Notes under the pieces: generated by a model
What the model was told of the DNA's origin: nothing
Databases searched by the model: none
The model's input: the letters and a program-made list of their open reading frames with translations, nothing else
Translations under genes and position numbers: made by a program
In this document: piece after piece, positions 43,518 to 58,691 of the stretch
How the letters are laid out: each line of letters starts with the position of its first letter
Numbering within the stretch: position 1 is the first letter of the stretch
From: Actinomyces capricornis
Lineage (GTDB): Bacteria > Actinomycetota > Actinomycetes > Actinomycetales > Actinomycetaceae
Assembly: GCF_019974135.1 (NCBI RefSeq)
Contig: NZ_AP025017.1
Coordinates: forward strand, 1,984,001 to 2,048,000
Length of the DNA: 64,000 nucleotides
Direction of reading: 5' to 3'

Positions 43518-44153
43518 ATGATGAGGATGACTGGGCGGGCTACTGGGCGAGTACTCGCTGCGATGAGTGCAGCCGGGCTGGCGCTGGGGCTGGCGGGATG
43601 CCAGCTCACGGGAGGAGGGGGCGATGATGCGGCCTCGCCACCTCCTGCCTCCGCGGCCAGCAGCGCAGGCGCGGCTACGAGCGGTGCTGGTGGCGAGGGC
43701 GGGGGAGCGCCGGGGAATCTCGGCTCCTATGAGACGACCGTTGAAGGGAATGCGGCCACCGTCACCCTCAACTCGGTCGATGGCACGGGGAGCACGATCA
43801 CCGTCACCTTCACCGTGACGAATAATGACCCGGACGATGACATGTGGGTCTATGAGACCTTCTCCGACGGTGATGACGCCGTTCCGCAAGCCGATGGCAA
43901 AGCCTCCCCCGGAGGGGATACGAACAATGCCGACGGCCTCACGCTGACCGAGCCCTCCTCCTCGACGGTCTACCGGGTGGCCTATGACGGTAACGGCGGC
44001 TGCCTGTGCTCCGGCCCCTTGACGGAGTATGTGAAGCCGGGGAACTCGCTGGTCCTGCAGGCGACCTTCGCCGGAGTTCCCGCCGAGGCCTCCACAGTCA
44101 CGGTCGCCATCCCCGGCGGGGGCACCTTCAGCAATGTGACGGTGGCCCGATGA
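43518..44153 (+). CDS. Secreted lipoprotein of unknown family, cassette copy 1
   Basis: 211 residues. A short leader ends in the lipobox LAGC (Cys 28). A Ser/Ala/Gly-rich linker (about 33-72) is followed by a beta-rich domain: VTLNSVDGTGSTITVTFTVT, the conserved STVYRVAYDGNGGCLCSG and STVTVAIPGGGTFSNVTVAR at the end. The layout resembles immunoglobulin-like domains of surface lipoproteins (DUF4352-like), but I do not recognise the family. GGAGG is 7 bases before the ATG at 43518. It overlaps the OmpA-domain gene by 4 bases (ATGA). Its paralogue is at 45017-45772; shared elements include NNADG/DNADG, YR.AYD..G.CLCS and STVTV.IP. Confidence 0.75.
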   Translation: MMRMTGRATGRVLAAMSAAGLALGLAGCQLTGGGGDDAASPPPASAASSAGAATSGAGGEGGGAPGNLGSYETTVEGNAATVTLNSVDGTGSTITVTFTVTNNDPDDDMWVYETFSDGDDAVPQADGKASPGGDTNNADGLTLTEPSSSTVYRVAYDGNGGCLCSGPLTEYVKPGNSLVLQATFAGVPAEASTVTVAIPGGGTFSNVTVAR

Positions 44154-44806
44154 GACCCGGGGTGCTTGGATCATGGGCCCGTGAGTGTCGGGGCCGTCGT
44201 AGGAGGGTGCGGTTCTCACTCCTGCCGGGTGTCGCGGCCCTCGCCGTGGGGGCGCTCCTTCCCGCGCCGGGCGTTGCGGTCCCCGCCTCCTCAACGCCTT
44301 CAGGCAGCGCTGCCGTCGAGAGGATCCCCCCTGAGAGCACCGGCCCGGCAGTACCCCGAACCGCGGACCTCATTGTGCGCGCGATGGAGCCCATCTCCAG
44401 GCAGGGCAGCGTCGATAGCGCGGTCACCTACTCCTCCGACGGCTCGACGACGACGGCCTCCCTGTCCGGGGACGTGAACTTCGACGTCGATTCAGCGACG
44501 CTCACCGATCGTGCCAAGCAGGTGCTGGATGAGATCGTCTCGGGGTGGGGCGGCACTCCGCCGGAGTCGGTGGCGGTGGTGGGGCATACGGATTCGGTGG
44601 CTGATGATGCGCATAATCAGACGCTGTCTGAGCAGCGGGCGCAGGCGGTGGCCGACTACCTGACCTCCAAGGTGCCCTCGTTGACGGTGGAGTCCTCGGG
44701 TAAGGGTGAGAGCGAGCCGGTGGCCAGTGAGACCAAGGAGGACGGCTCGGTCAGTGAGGAGGGCAGGGCTGCCAACCGCCGCGTGGAGATCACCTGGCAG
44801 CAGTAG
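44150..44806 (+). CDS. OmpA-domain (peptidoglycan-binding) protein, cassette copy 1
   Basis: 218 residues. A basic N-terminus and a hydrophobic segment (about 24-42, LPGVAALAVGALLPA) form a signal peptide; no lipobox. The C-terminal half (about 110-218) is an OmpA-like domain that binds diaminopimelate-type or related peptide stems: GDVNFDVDSATLTDRAKQVL, then GHTDSVADDAHNQTLSEQRA with the Asp and Arg positions of the motif. OmpA-domain proteins in cell-wall actinobacteria (for example ArfA) anchor to peptidoglycan. It is coupled to the lipoprotein by ATGA, which suggests a two-part wall assembly. Confidence 0.85.
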   Translation: MRPGVLGSWARECRGRRRRVRFSLLPGVAALAVGALLPAPGVAVPASSTPSGSAAVERIPPESTGPAVPRTADLIVRAMEPISRQGSVDSAVTYSSDGSTTTASLSGDVNFDVDSATLTDRAKQVLDEIVSGWGGTPPESVAVVGHTDSVADDAHNQTLSEQRAQAVADYLTSKVPSLTVESSGKGESEPVASETKEDGSVSEEGRAANRRVEITWQQ

Positions 44807-44810
44807 GAGG
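44501..44810. repeat. Homogenised OmpA-coding block, copy 1
   Basis: By base-by-base reading it differs from 46144-46453 at 5 of 310 positions, while the 5' half of the same genes is diverged. Codons such as GAT, CAT, AAT, GCT and ACG are more frequent than in the neighbouring genes. Confidence 0.85.
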
Positions 44811-44817
44811 CATCGTG

Positions 44818-44858
44818 CGCCGTCGGCCGTCTCCCCGCGTGGGAGGCGGCCGACGGCG
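44818..44858. terminator. Recurrent hairpin, copy 2 (after cassette 1)
   Basis: Same hairpin as at 43302-43336, here with an 18-bp stem, 12 bases after the first OmpA-gene stop. Followed by the same conserved leader stretch (44862-44900) before the second lipoprotein gene. Confidence 0.82.
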
Positions 44859-45016
44859 TCCCCATGCTCCCCGGGGCCTCCCCGTGGAATGGGGTGAGGC
44901 CCGGGCCCTGCACGTTCTTTCCCCGTGGGATCCTGCCCATATGCCCGCAATGGCGGCAGTTCTACGCTGGGAGCAGCGGCGGGCCGCGGGGGCCTGCTCG
45001 ATCATGGAGGTTCGCG

Positions 45017-45772
45017 ATGATCCGCACGACGATCCGCACTGGCAGGACCACGGAGAGGGCCGAGGGCGGTGGGGCAGCCCGGCGCTGCGCCTTGCCGCTG
45101 GGCGGACGACGCCGTCGGCTGCTGGCCGCCGTGAGCGCCGCCGCCCTGGCCACCGGCACGCTGGGCGCCTGCTCCTTCCTCGGAGGCGGCTCGGAGGAGT
45201 CCGCCGACGGCGGCTCGCAGCAGGCGTCGAATGCTCCCGCGGCTGTCACCTCCGTGCTGGAGTCCACCCGGGCCTCGGCTGGCTCCACCGAGCCGGTGCC
45301 GATCTCTACTGAGCTTCCGGTCCTCGCCTCGCGGGAGACCTCCCAGAATGGGCGATCATTGACGATGACGCTGAACTCGGTGACCGTCTCGGGCGGGGTG
45401 ACAACCGTCCTGTTCTCCGTGACCAATATGGGTTCTGAAGGCTCTGATCACTGGCAGGTGGGTAGCAACCTCGCCGACGATATCAGCGGTGTGCCCCTCA
45501 ACGCTGAGGGGGCTGTCAGTAACACCCCTGTACGGGACGATAATGCTGACGGCGTCACTATCATCGACACGGCCAACAGTCAGGTCTACCGGGCCGCCTA
45601 TGACACTGGGGGCAGCTGCCTGTGCTCCTCGGGGCTGTCGGGCGTATTCGTGGATCCTGGTCAGACAGTGGTCTTCCAGACCAGCTTCGCCGCCCTGCCC
45701 GAGGATGTGAGCACCGTGACGGTGACGATCCCGCTGGCCGGCTCCTTCGACAACGTGTCGGTGACGCGATGA
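45017..45772 (+). CDS. Secreted lipoprotein of unknown family, cassette copy 2
   Basis: 251 residues, paralogue of 43518-44153. The leader has a long basic region and a lipobox LGAC (Cys 52). After a Ser/Ala linker (about 58-100) the beta-rich domain has the family motif VYRAAYDTGGSCLCSSG and ends STVTVTIPLAGSFDNVSVTR. The start has the same ATGGAGGTT ribosome site as copy 1, with ATG 7 bases later. It overlaps the second OmpA gene (ATGA). The two lipoproteins are clearly related but well diverged, unlike the near-identical OmpA domains. Confidence 0.78.
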   Translation: MIRTTIRTGRTTERAEGGGAARRCALPLGGRRRRLLAAVSAAALATGTLGACSFLGGGSEESADGGSQQASNAPAAVTSVLESTRASAGSTEPVPISTELPVLASRETSQNGRSLTMTLNSVTVSGGVTTVLFSVTNMGSEGSDHWQVGSNLADDISGVPLNAEGAVSNTPVRDDNADGVTIIDTANSQVYRAAYDTGGSCLCSSGLSGVFVDPGQTVVFQTSFAALPEDVSTVTVTIPLAGSFDNVSVTR

Positions 45773-46449
45773 GTGCCCCGGGAATCCGCAGAGCACATCG
45801 CGGCCTCCTCAGGGGCGCGGGCACCCTGGCGGCCCTGGGGGTCGTCCTGAGTGGGATGGTGGGCCCGGCCTGGGCCGATGACGAGTCCTCCGAGGACCCC
45901 AAGGGCGGCGTGGCCACGAGGACCTCAGGATCGGTCACCCACCCGCCGGCCGTTATCGGCGAGGCGATCCCGCCGGCCTCCGTCCGGCCCGATATCGCAC
46001 CGGTGAGGCAGATCGTCATGCCGAGGATGGACCTCGTCCTGCGCGTGGGCGCCTCCGATGGCGCGGTCACCAAGGACTCCGACGGCACGAAGACCAGGGC
46101 GACCCTGTCGGGCGACGTCAACTTCGAGACCGACTCGGCCACCCTCACCGATCGTGCCAAGCAGGTGCTGGATGAGATCGTCTCGGGGTGGGGCGCCACT
46201 CCGCCGGAGTCGGTGGCGGTGGTGGGGCATACGGATTCGGTGGCTGATGATGCGCATAATCAGACGCTGTCTGAGCAGCGGGCTCAGGCGGTGGCCGACT
46301 ATCTGACCTCCAAGGTGCCCTCGTTGACGGTGGAGTCCTCGGGTAGGGGTGAGAGTGAGCCGGTGGCCAGTGAGACCAAGGAGGACGGCTCGGTCAGTGA
46401 GGAGGGCAGGGCTGCCAACCGCCGCGTGGAGATCACCTGGCAGCAGTAG
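45769..46449 (+). CDS. OmpA-domain (peptidoglycan-binding) protein, cassette copy 2
   Basis: 226 residues. A signal peptide (about 1-36, with GTLAALGVVLSGMVGPAWA) is followed by an Asp/Glu/Ser-rich linker and the OmpA-like domain from about residue 118. The domain is almost the same as in copy 1; only G/A and K/R differences were noted (WGATP against WGGTP, SSGRG against SSGKG). The N-terminal 110 residues are unrelated apart from general composition. Coupled to the lipoprotein by ATGA. Confidence 0.85.
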   Translation: MSAPGIRRAHRGLLRGAGTLAALGVVLSGMVGPAWADDESSEDPKGGVATRTSGSVTHPPAVIGEAIPPASVRPDIAPVRQIVMPRMDLVLRVGASDGAVTKDSDGTKTRATLSGDVNFETDSATLTDRAKQVLDEIVSGWGATPPESVAVVGHTDSVADDAHNQTLSEQRAQAVADYLTSKVPSLTVESSGRGESEPVASETKEDGSVSEEGRAANRRVEITWQQ

Positions 46450-46453
46450 GAGG
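46144..46453. repeat. Homogenised OmpA-coding block, copy 2
   Basis: Partner of 44501-44810 with 5 differences in 310 bases, including the stop codon and 7 bases of 3' flank. Offset is 1643 bases. Confidence 0.85.
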
Positions 46454-46470
46454 TCCCTCGTTTCGCGAGC

Positions 46471-46505
46471 CGTCGGCCGTCTCCCCGCGTGGGAGGCGGC
46501 CGACG
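46471..46505. terminator. Recurrent hairpin, copy 3 (after cassette 2)
   Basis: Same 35-base hairpin as at 43302 and 44821. It lies between the second OmpA gene and the convergent prepilin peptidase gene, so it can stop transcripts from both sides. Confidence 0.8.
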
Positions 46506-46520
46506 GCATGCCCGGCCCGC

Positions 46521-47195
46521 TCAACTGATGGCCAAGGCCCAGACCAGCAGGACTCCCGCAATGAGGTAGGGACCCAACGCCACGGAGTCCTTGAGGCGCG
46601 CCCTCCTGAACACGATGAAGGCGAGGGCGGCCAGTCCGCCGATGAAAGCCCCCGCCGTCAGCGCCCACAAGGGGGCCAGGAAGGAATAGCCGCCCAGCCA
46701 GAGCCCCACCACACCCATGAGCTTGACATCCCCGTAGCCCATGCCGGATCTGATGCGGGAGAGCAGGTAGGTGATGGCGTACGCCAGGGCTGTGGCCCCC
46801 AGCCAGGACAATGCGGTGGGGGCATGGGGGCTGGTCGCCAACCGCACCGCGCCGCTGAGGATGGCGAGCAGCGCAGCGATCAAGAGCAGGGCGTCGGGCA
46901 GTCGATGGCATACCGCATCCACGGCACCGGCCTGGCAGAGAATCGCAGCGATCGGTGCGGCCAGAAGCCCGTCCATCGGCGCATCGCAGGCAGCTGCCCA
47001 CCCGATGACGAGGGCTGAGACGACGAGCGCCAGCCCGGTCTGCCATGGTGGGCTCAGGAGCCAGGTGTAGCGGGGCGGCGGATCCTCGACGGCCCGGATG
47101 TAGACGCGGCACCATGATGACCCACTCCTGCCCACCAGGACGGCGCACAGGGCAGTGACGAGCACTCCGGCAATGCCCGTGAGGATCCCGCTCAT
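46521..47195 (-). CDS. A24 family (prepilin/leader) peptidase
   Basis: Membrane aspartyl protease of 224 residues that cleaves type IV-type prepilin leaders. Catalytic Asp sites are in AVDAVCHRLPD and in GMGYGDVKLMG (GxGD type); about seven helices are predicted. The N-terminal N-methyltransferase domain of PilD-type enzymes is absent, as in TadV/FlaK-like or short actinobacterial enzymes. No pilin, tad or flp gene is near. The ATG at 47195 has GGCGGAG upstream. It converges on the OmpA cassette and is divergent from rplJ. Confidence 0.86.
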   Translation of the reverse strand: MSGILTGIAGVLVTALCAVLVGRSGSSWCRVYIRAVEDPPPRYTWLLSPPWQTGLALVVSALVIGWAAACDAPMDGLLAAPIAAILCQAGAVDAVCHRLPDALLLIAALLAILSGAVRLATSPHAPTALSWLGATALAYAITYLLSRIRSGMGYGDVKLMGVVGLWLGGYSFLAPLWALTAGAFIGGLAALAFIVFRRARLKDSVALGPYLIAGVLLVWALAIS

Positions 47196-47549
47196 CCCCG
47201 GGACTCCGCCGACGGCCCCGAAGCCGGGGACGCATGGTGGGTGAGGAGGCGCCAGTGGCGCACACGGGGGCCGGTGGCGGTGTTCCGCGGTGCGCTCGCC
47301 CTGCTCATGGGCGCTGCCAGTGCGATGGCATGATCGGTGCGCGGCAGGGCCCGCCCGTGCGGGCAGGTGGGGGCGGTGATCGACATGCTCCAAGCCTGGC
47401 AGAGCAAGGGGCCCCGTGCGGGCCCGATGCCGCGTGATCCGGAGGTCGGGAGCTCCATGCTTCGACCCATGCGGGAACCAGGCCATCCGCCCCGCGTGAC
47501 CAGCCCCACGGCCTCGGGCCTTGCGGCAGCGGCGCCGTCGGCCTGTACA
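47196..47549. other. Intergenic region before the L10 leader
   Basis: No supported gene. It must contain the minus-strand promoter of the peptidase gene and the plus-strand promoter of rplJL. TTGCGG (47521) and TACAGT (47546) could be boxes but with a long 19-base spacer. Confidence 0.4.
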
Positions 47550-47727
47550 GTTGGCCCCGCCAAAGACCGCAGGTCCCCCACTCCGGTGGGGCCAAGTCCG
47601 CCCACGGCGGAGCCGGCGCAGGTGAGACGAGACCCGGCCGGGCTGCCCCGGCCCGCGAGCCCCGTGCCCACCGGCGCGGGGCTCTTCTGCTGAGCGGGCC
47701 CTGCGGCAGACCACGGAAGGAGGGCTC
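47550..47727 (+). promoter_or_regulatory. Ribosomal protein L10 leader (autoregulatory mRNA element of rplJL)
   Basis: This long leader contains the L10-leader-like hallmark AAAGACCGCAGGTC and several GC-rich stems, then a hairpin (47657-47664 against 47677-47684) followed by TTCTTCTG-like pyrimidines, a possible attenuator. L10 or L10-L12 complex binding to this structure is known from other bacteria; here the assignment is by position and motif. AAGGAGGG precedes rplJ. Confidence 0.68.
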
Positions 47728-48249
47728 ATGGCACGGCCTGACAAGGAAGCAGCCGTTGCTGCACTCGCGGACAAGTTCCGTGAGGCGGACGCGGTCCTGC
47801 TCACCGAGTACCGGGGACTGAGCGTCAGCCAGCTCAAGGAGCTGCGCCGTGCTCTCGCCGGTAACGCCGAGTACGCCGTGGTGAAGAACACGCTTGCCGC
47901 GATCGCCGCCCGCCAGGTCGGCCTCGAGGCCTTCGCCGAGGACCTCAAGGGCCCCTCCGCCCTGACCTTCGTCACCGGTGAGCCGGTTGAGGCCGCCAAG
48001 GCCCTGCGTGACTTCGCCAAGGACAACAAGCAGCTCGTCATCAAGGGCGGCGTCATGGACGGCGATGTGCTGTCCGCCGACGGCGTGGACAAGCTCGCTT
48101 CTCTCGAATCCCGCGAGGTGCTGCTGGCCAAGGCCGCGGGCGCTATGAAGGCGTCCCTGTCCAAGGCTGCCTACCTCTTCGCCGCACCGGCCTCCCAGGC
48201 CGTGCGCACCGTCGACGCCCTGCGCGAGAAGCAGGAGACGGCGGCCTGA
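47728..48249 (+). CDS. rplJ: 50S ribosomal protein L10
   Basis: 173 residues, full length. Motifs: [34 protein letters not shown] and the C-terminal helix binding L7/L12. L10 forms the base of the stalk. Ribosome site AAGGAGGG is strong. Co-transcribed with rplL 63 bases downstream. Confidence 0.98.
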   Translation: MARPDKEAAVAALADKFREADAVLLTEYRGLSVSQLKELRRALAGNAEYAVVKNTLAAIAARQVGLEAFAEDLKGPSALTFVTGEPVEAAKALRDFAKDNKQLVIKGGVMDGDVLSADGVDKLASLESREVLLAKAAGAMKASLSKAAYLFAAPASQAVRTVDALREKQETAA

Positions 48250-48312
48250 GGCCGCACGCGTCATCCACCACCCCTGCACGCGCAGGAACCACACCAGGAA
48301 GGAACGCCCATC

Positions 48313-48702
48313 ATGGCGAAGCTGACCACTGAAGAGCTCATCGAGCAGTTCAAGGAGCTCACCCTCATCGAGCTCTCCGAGTTCGTCAAGGCCTTCGAGG
48401 AGACCTTCGACGTCACCGCCGCCGCCCCGGCCGCCGTGGCCGTGGCCGCCGCCCCCGGCGCCGCCGGTGGCGAGGCCGCCGCTGAGGAGAAGGACGAGTT
48501 CGACGTCATCCTCGAGGCCGCCGGCGACAAGAAGATCCAGGTCATCAAGGAGGTGCGCGCCCTGACCTCCCTCGGCCTGAAGGAGGCCAAGGAGCTGGTC
48601 GACGGCGCCCCCAAGGCCGTCCTGGAGGGCGCCAACAAGGAGGCCGCCGAGAAGGCCAAGGAGCAGCTCGAGGGCGCCGGCGCCACCGTCACCCTCAAGT
48701 GA
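48313..48702 (+). CDS. rplL: 50S ribosomal protein L7/L12
   Basis: 129 residues. N-terminal dimerisation helix ([20 protein letters not shown]), Ala/Gly-rich hinge (about 38-58), and C-terminal domain [20 protein letters not shown] with [17 protein letters not shown], which binds translation factors. Followed by a strong hairpin, so rplJL is terminated before the inserted gene and rpoB. Confidence 0.98.
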   Translation: MAKLTTEELIEQFKELTLIELSEFVKAFEETFDVTAAAPAAVAVAAAPGAAGGEAAAEEKDEFDVILEAAGDKKIQVIKEVRALTSLGLKEAKELVDGAPKAVLEGANKEAAEKAKEQLEGAGATVTLK

Positions 48703-48760
48703 GTCCCGCCCCGGCGTGGCGCCCGGTAGTTGCCGGTGCCGCGCCGGGGGACTGCTTCCA

Positions 48761-48797
48761 CGTGGCCCCGTCCACCCCTGCGGTGGGCGGGGCCACG
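48761..48797 (+). terminator. Terminator of rplJL
   Basis: 16-bp stem (48761-48776 against 48782-48797) with one T-G pair and a 5-base loop, 58 bases after the rplL stop. Confidence 0.72.
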
Positions 48798-48847
48798 TCG
48801 CGTTCCTGGGCCCGGGGGTGTCGGGGCGTGCCGGGGGCCGCAGGTTG

Positions 48848-48963
48848 GGCGTCACGTGGCGACTTGGGCGTCGCCTGGCGGAATGGACGTACCTTGCAGG
48901 TGTCGCCTTTTCCGCGAAGCGACGCACTTTCCGCCAAGTGACGCTCTTCTTGCGCCCGGCCGG
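48848..48963. repeat. Family B palindrome, copy 2 (left flank of the nuclease gene)
   Basis: 116 bases identical to 50526-50641, in the same orientation. Internally it is an imperfect palindrome of about 100 bases with GCGTCAC...GTGACGC ends, sharing the core around GGCGGAATGGACGTACCTTG with the perfect palindrome at 36887-36962. Confidence 0.85.
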
Positions 48964-49331
48964 CCCCGCATCCTCCCGACGACGGCGCACCGGCCCGCCC
49001 TGCGATGCCTCCCCGCACCCGCTCCCGTCTCTGCCCACTGCCTCCCGGCCCCCTCCCGACGACGGCGGTCGCGCTCTGGTCGGGGCCGGCCGGCGGTCGC
49101 CGGGCGGGCACGTCGTCGGGACGGGGGAGCAGTCGGGAGCCCGGGACCGGGAGCCGGAGTCGCAGTGGCGGTGCCTCGCATGTTGGTCCCGCTCGGCTGA
49201 AGCACGGCCATGGCGCCATTCCGGCCAGAGCCGTGCACCTCAGGTGTGGAGAAGTGCGCAGAGAGCCCCGCTGTCCACAGGCAGCCCCTGCAGGGCGCGA
49301 CATCCCCGCCCGCCCGCCGCACACTCCGGTC
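48964..49331. other. Intergenic region upstream of the nuclease gene
   Basis: No gene supported. A Gly/Arg-rich open stretch is present but lacks protein-like composition. GTGTGGA (49237-49243) and TCCACAG form an inverted pair around 49237-49281, CTGTCCACAG resembling sequence often seen ahead of DUF559-type genes. No ribosome site is clear. Confidence 0.35.
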
Positions 49332-50429
49332 ATGACTCCCGCAACGCACTACCCCATGTCCCCCAGGCTCCGCGTCCGTCTCGTCAGGCACGGCCGCGGT
49401 GGCCCCGCCCACTCGCGGCGCACGAACGAGCTGCCCATCATGCGTGGCTATTCCCTGGTGACCAGCCCCGACCTCGCCCCATGGGAGCAGCGCACCGTGG
49501 TCTCGCTGGCGCGCGCCATCGCGGCGCTGCAGCGGGCGCCGGCCGCCCGGTGCCTGACTCACAGTTCCGCAGCACTCGTGCTGGGGCTGGGGATGTGGAG
49601 CCAGGAGCCCGATGTCCACCTCGCCACGGCGAGCCGGCCCCGCCGTACTGCCACGCGCCTGCCCGCCGTCCACTACCCCCGCACGGGCCCGCCCACCCCG
49701 GCCCCGGGCGGGTCGGCCACAGGAGTGCAGCGGGTCCGCCTGTGCCGCAAGCGCCTGGACGTGCCCGACGAGGACATCATCGAGGTGGCGGGCCTGCCGG
49801 TGACCACCGCGCTGCGCACCGCCTTCGACTGCGCCTGCGACGAGTCGGCCCACAACGCCCTGTGCATCGCCGACTCCGCCCTGCGCCTGGTCTGCGACCC
49901 CTGCGCGTGGCGTCCCGGCGAGTGCGAGGCGCCCTTGGCGCAGGCCCGAGCAGCCTGGCAGCGGATGATCGAGGCGAGCGCCGGCAGGCATGGCATCCGG
50001 CGGGCTCGGGCGATTCTGGCCGCCGCCAGCCCGTGGTCGGAGTCACCCGCCGAGAGCCTGGTGCGGTGGCTCGTGCTGGCCCTGGGCCTGCCGGCGCCCG
50101 AGCTCCAGCACCCCGTGGAGGGCCGCCGCGGCACCAGGTACCTGGACCTGAGCTGGCCCGGCCTGCGGATCGTGCTGGAGGTGGACGGCCGCATGAAGTA
50201 CCAGGCGCCGCAGGACCTCTACGACGAGAAGCTCCGCCAGGACGACATCCACGCCCAGGGCTGGACCATGCTGCGCATCCCCACCGAGGACCTGCGCGAC
50301 CTGCGCGCCCTGGCCGGCCGCATCCTGGCCCTCTTCCCCGCCCCGGTGCTGGCTGGGCTGAGGCCCGACCCCCTCCTGCGCGGCGCGGGACTGTGGGGCT
50401 CGCACTCCGAGGGGCCGGTCCTGCTGTGA
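49332..50429 (+). CDS. AbiEi-like/DUF559 endonuclease-domain protein
   Basis: 365 residues. The middle part contains CLTHSSAALVLGLGM (75-89) and EVAGLPVTTALRTAFD (151-166), as in the AbiEi antitoxin-like/actinobacterial DUF559 proteins. The C-terminus (about 238-335) is a Vsr-like PD-(D/E)XK fold: helix Glu in SPAESLVRW, Asp in YLDLSW (270-275), ExDG in VLEVDG (281-286) and Lys in GRMKY, then WTMLRIPTEDL. Such proteins are common single genes in actinobacteria; a nuclease role is predicted, an antitoxin role unproven. It is flanked by identical 116-base repeats and splits rplL from rpoB. The start is uncertain because no ribosome site is evident; ATG 9 codons on (49356) is possible. Confidence 0.7.
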   Translation: MTPATHYPMSPRLRVRLVRHGRGGPAHSRRTNELPIMRGYSLVTSPDLAPWEQRTVVSLARAIAALQRAPAARCLTHSSAALVLGLGMWSQEPDVHLATASRPRRTATRLPAVHYPRTGPPTPAPGGSATGVQRVRLCRKRLDVPDEDIIEVAGLPVTTALRTAFDCACDESAHNALCIADSALRLVCDPCAWRPGECEAPLAQARAAWQRMIEASAGRHGIRRARAILAAASPWSESPAESLVRWLVLALGLPAPELQHPVEGRRGTRYLDLSWPGLRIVLEVDGRMKYQAPQDLYDEKLRQDDIHAQGWTMLRIPTEDLRDLRALAGRILALFPAPVLAGLRPDPLLRGAGLWGSHSEGPVLL

Positions 50430-50525
50430 GCCTGAGCCGTGGGAGGGACCCGGGTGCGCCCGGCGCACGGGCGGGTCGGCGGTCGCCGGGTGGGTGCGTC
50501 GTCGAGGCCCGGCGGCCGCAGGATC

Positions 50526-50641
50526 GGCGTCACGTGGCGACTTGGGCGTCGCCTGGCGGAATGGACGTACCTTGCAGGTGTCGCCTTTTCCGCGAAGCGA
50601 CGCACTTTCCGCCAAGTGACGCTCTTCTTGCGCCCGGCCGG
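50526..50641. repeat. Family B palindrome, copy 3 (right flank of the nuclease gene)
   Basis: Direct repeat of 48848-48963, offset 1678 bases, no difference found. Related to 36887-36962. Confidence 0.85.
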
Positions 50642-50935
50642 TCCCGCTCATCGCCAGGAGCCCAGCGGCGCCGGGACGCTCTGGACGGGATGCGGCCCGC
50701 CGGGGGCGTGAGCGTGGGGCAGTATGCGCGACTGTGGTGGGAATCGCAAGAAGCGGGTGCTGCTGGGCATGGCTACCTGTGGGGCGGGCGTGTACGCTAG
50801 CGCTTTGCGTCCATTGTGTGTACTAGCGCCAGTGGTGTGTCCAAGCCCGGGGCCCAGCCGCCCCGGTGAGGCACTCCGCCGGGGCCCGCACCCAGTGTAC
50901 GAAGAGTGATCCCCGATCTGAGGGAAGGATCCCCT
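50642..50935. promoter_or_regulatory. Upstream region of rpoBC
   Basis: No gene. It must contain the rpoB promoter because rplJL ends at a terminator and the nuclease gene intervenes. TACGCT at 50793-50798 is a plausible -10, with no convincing -35. The stretch 50799-50870 carries AT-richer sequence. GGGAAGGA at 50922-50929 is the ribosome site. Confidence 0.4.
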
Positions 50936-54457
<3,522 letters not shown>

Positions 54458-54659
54458 GACGGGTCGCGGCTAGCACCGACAACTCCATCACGGGTCCCGG
54501 TTGAGGACCGGGGGCGGCGCAGGCACTGGGCCTGCCGGCACCGGCGCCCGCGCCGCCCCCATCCTCCCGGACCACCGGGCACCGTCGTCGTCCTGGAACA
54601 ACGACGACGGAGCGCCCCCACCACACCACCTGATGACTGAACCATCGGAAGTAGGAACT

Positions 54660-58616
<3,957 letters not shown>

Positions 58617-58650
58617 GCCGCTGAGGCCGGTCCTCCGGCACCGGTGCCCC

Positions 58651-58691
58651 ATGGCTCTGGCGGCCGCCCCACGGGTGGCCGCCAGAGCCAT
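58651..58691 (+). terminator. Terminator of rpoBC
   Basis: Perfect 15-bp inverted repeat (58651-58665 against 58677-58691), 11-base loop, 34 bases after the rpoC stop. Confidence 0.82.

Noticed and set aside
47337..47693. A 118-codon open frame covering the L10 leader
   Set aside because: Pro/Ala/Arg-rich, no ribosome site, and overlaps the structured leader.
48848..50641. An insertion sequence with terminal inverted repeats
   Set aside because: The flanking copies are direct, not inverted, and the enclosed protein is not a transposase.
48716..50800. A 694-codon open frame overlapping the nuclease gene in another frame
   Set aside because: Arg/Pro/Gly-rich and runs through both repeat copies; the DUF559-like frame has motifs and sensible composition.
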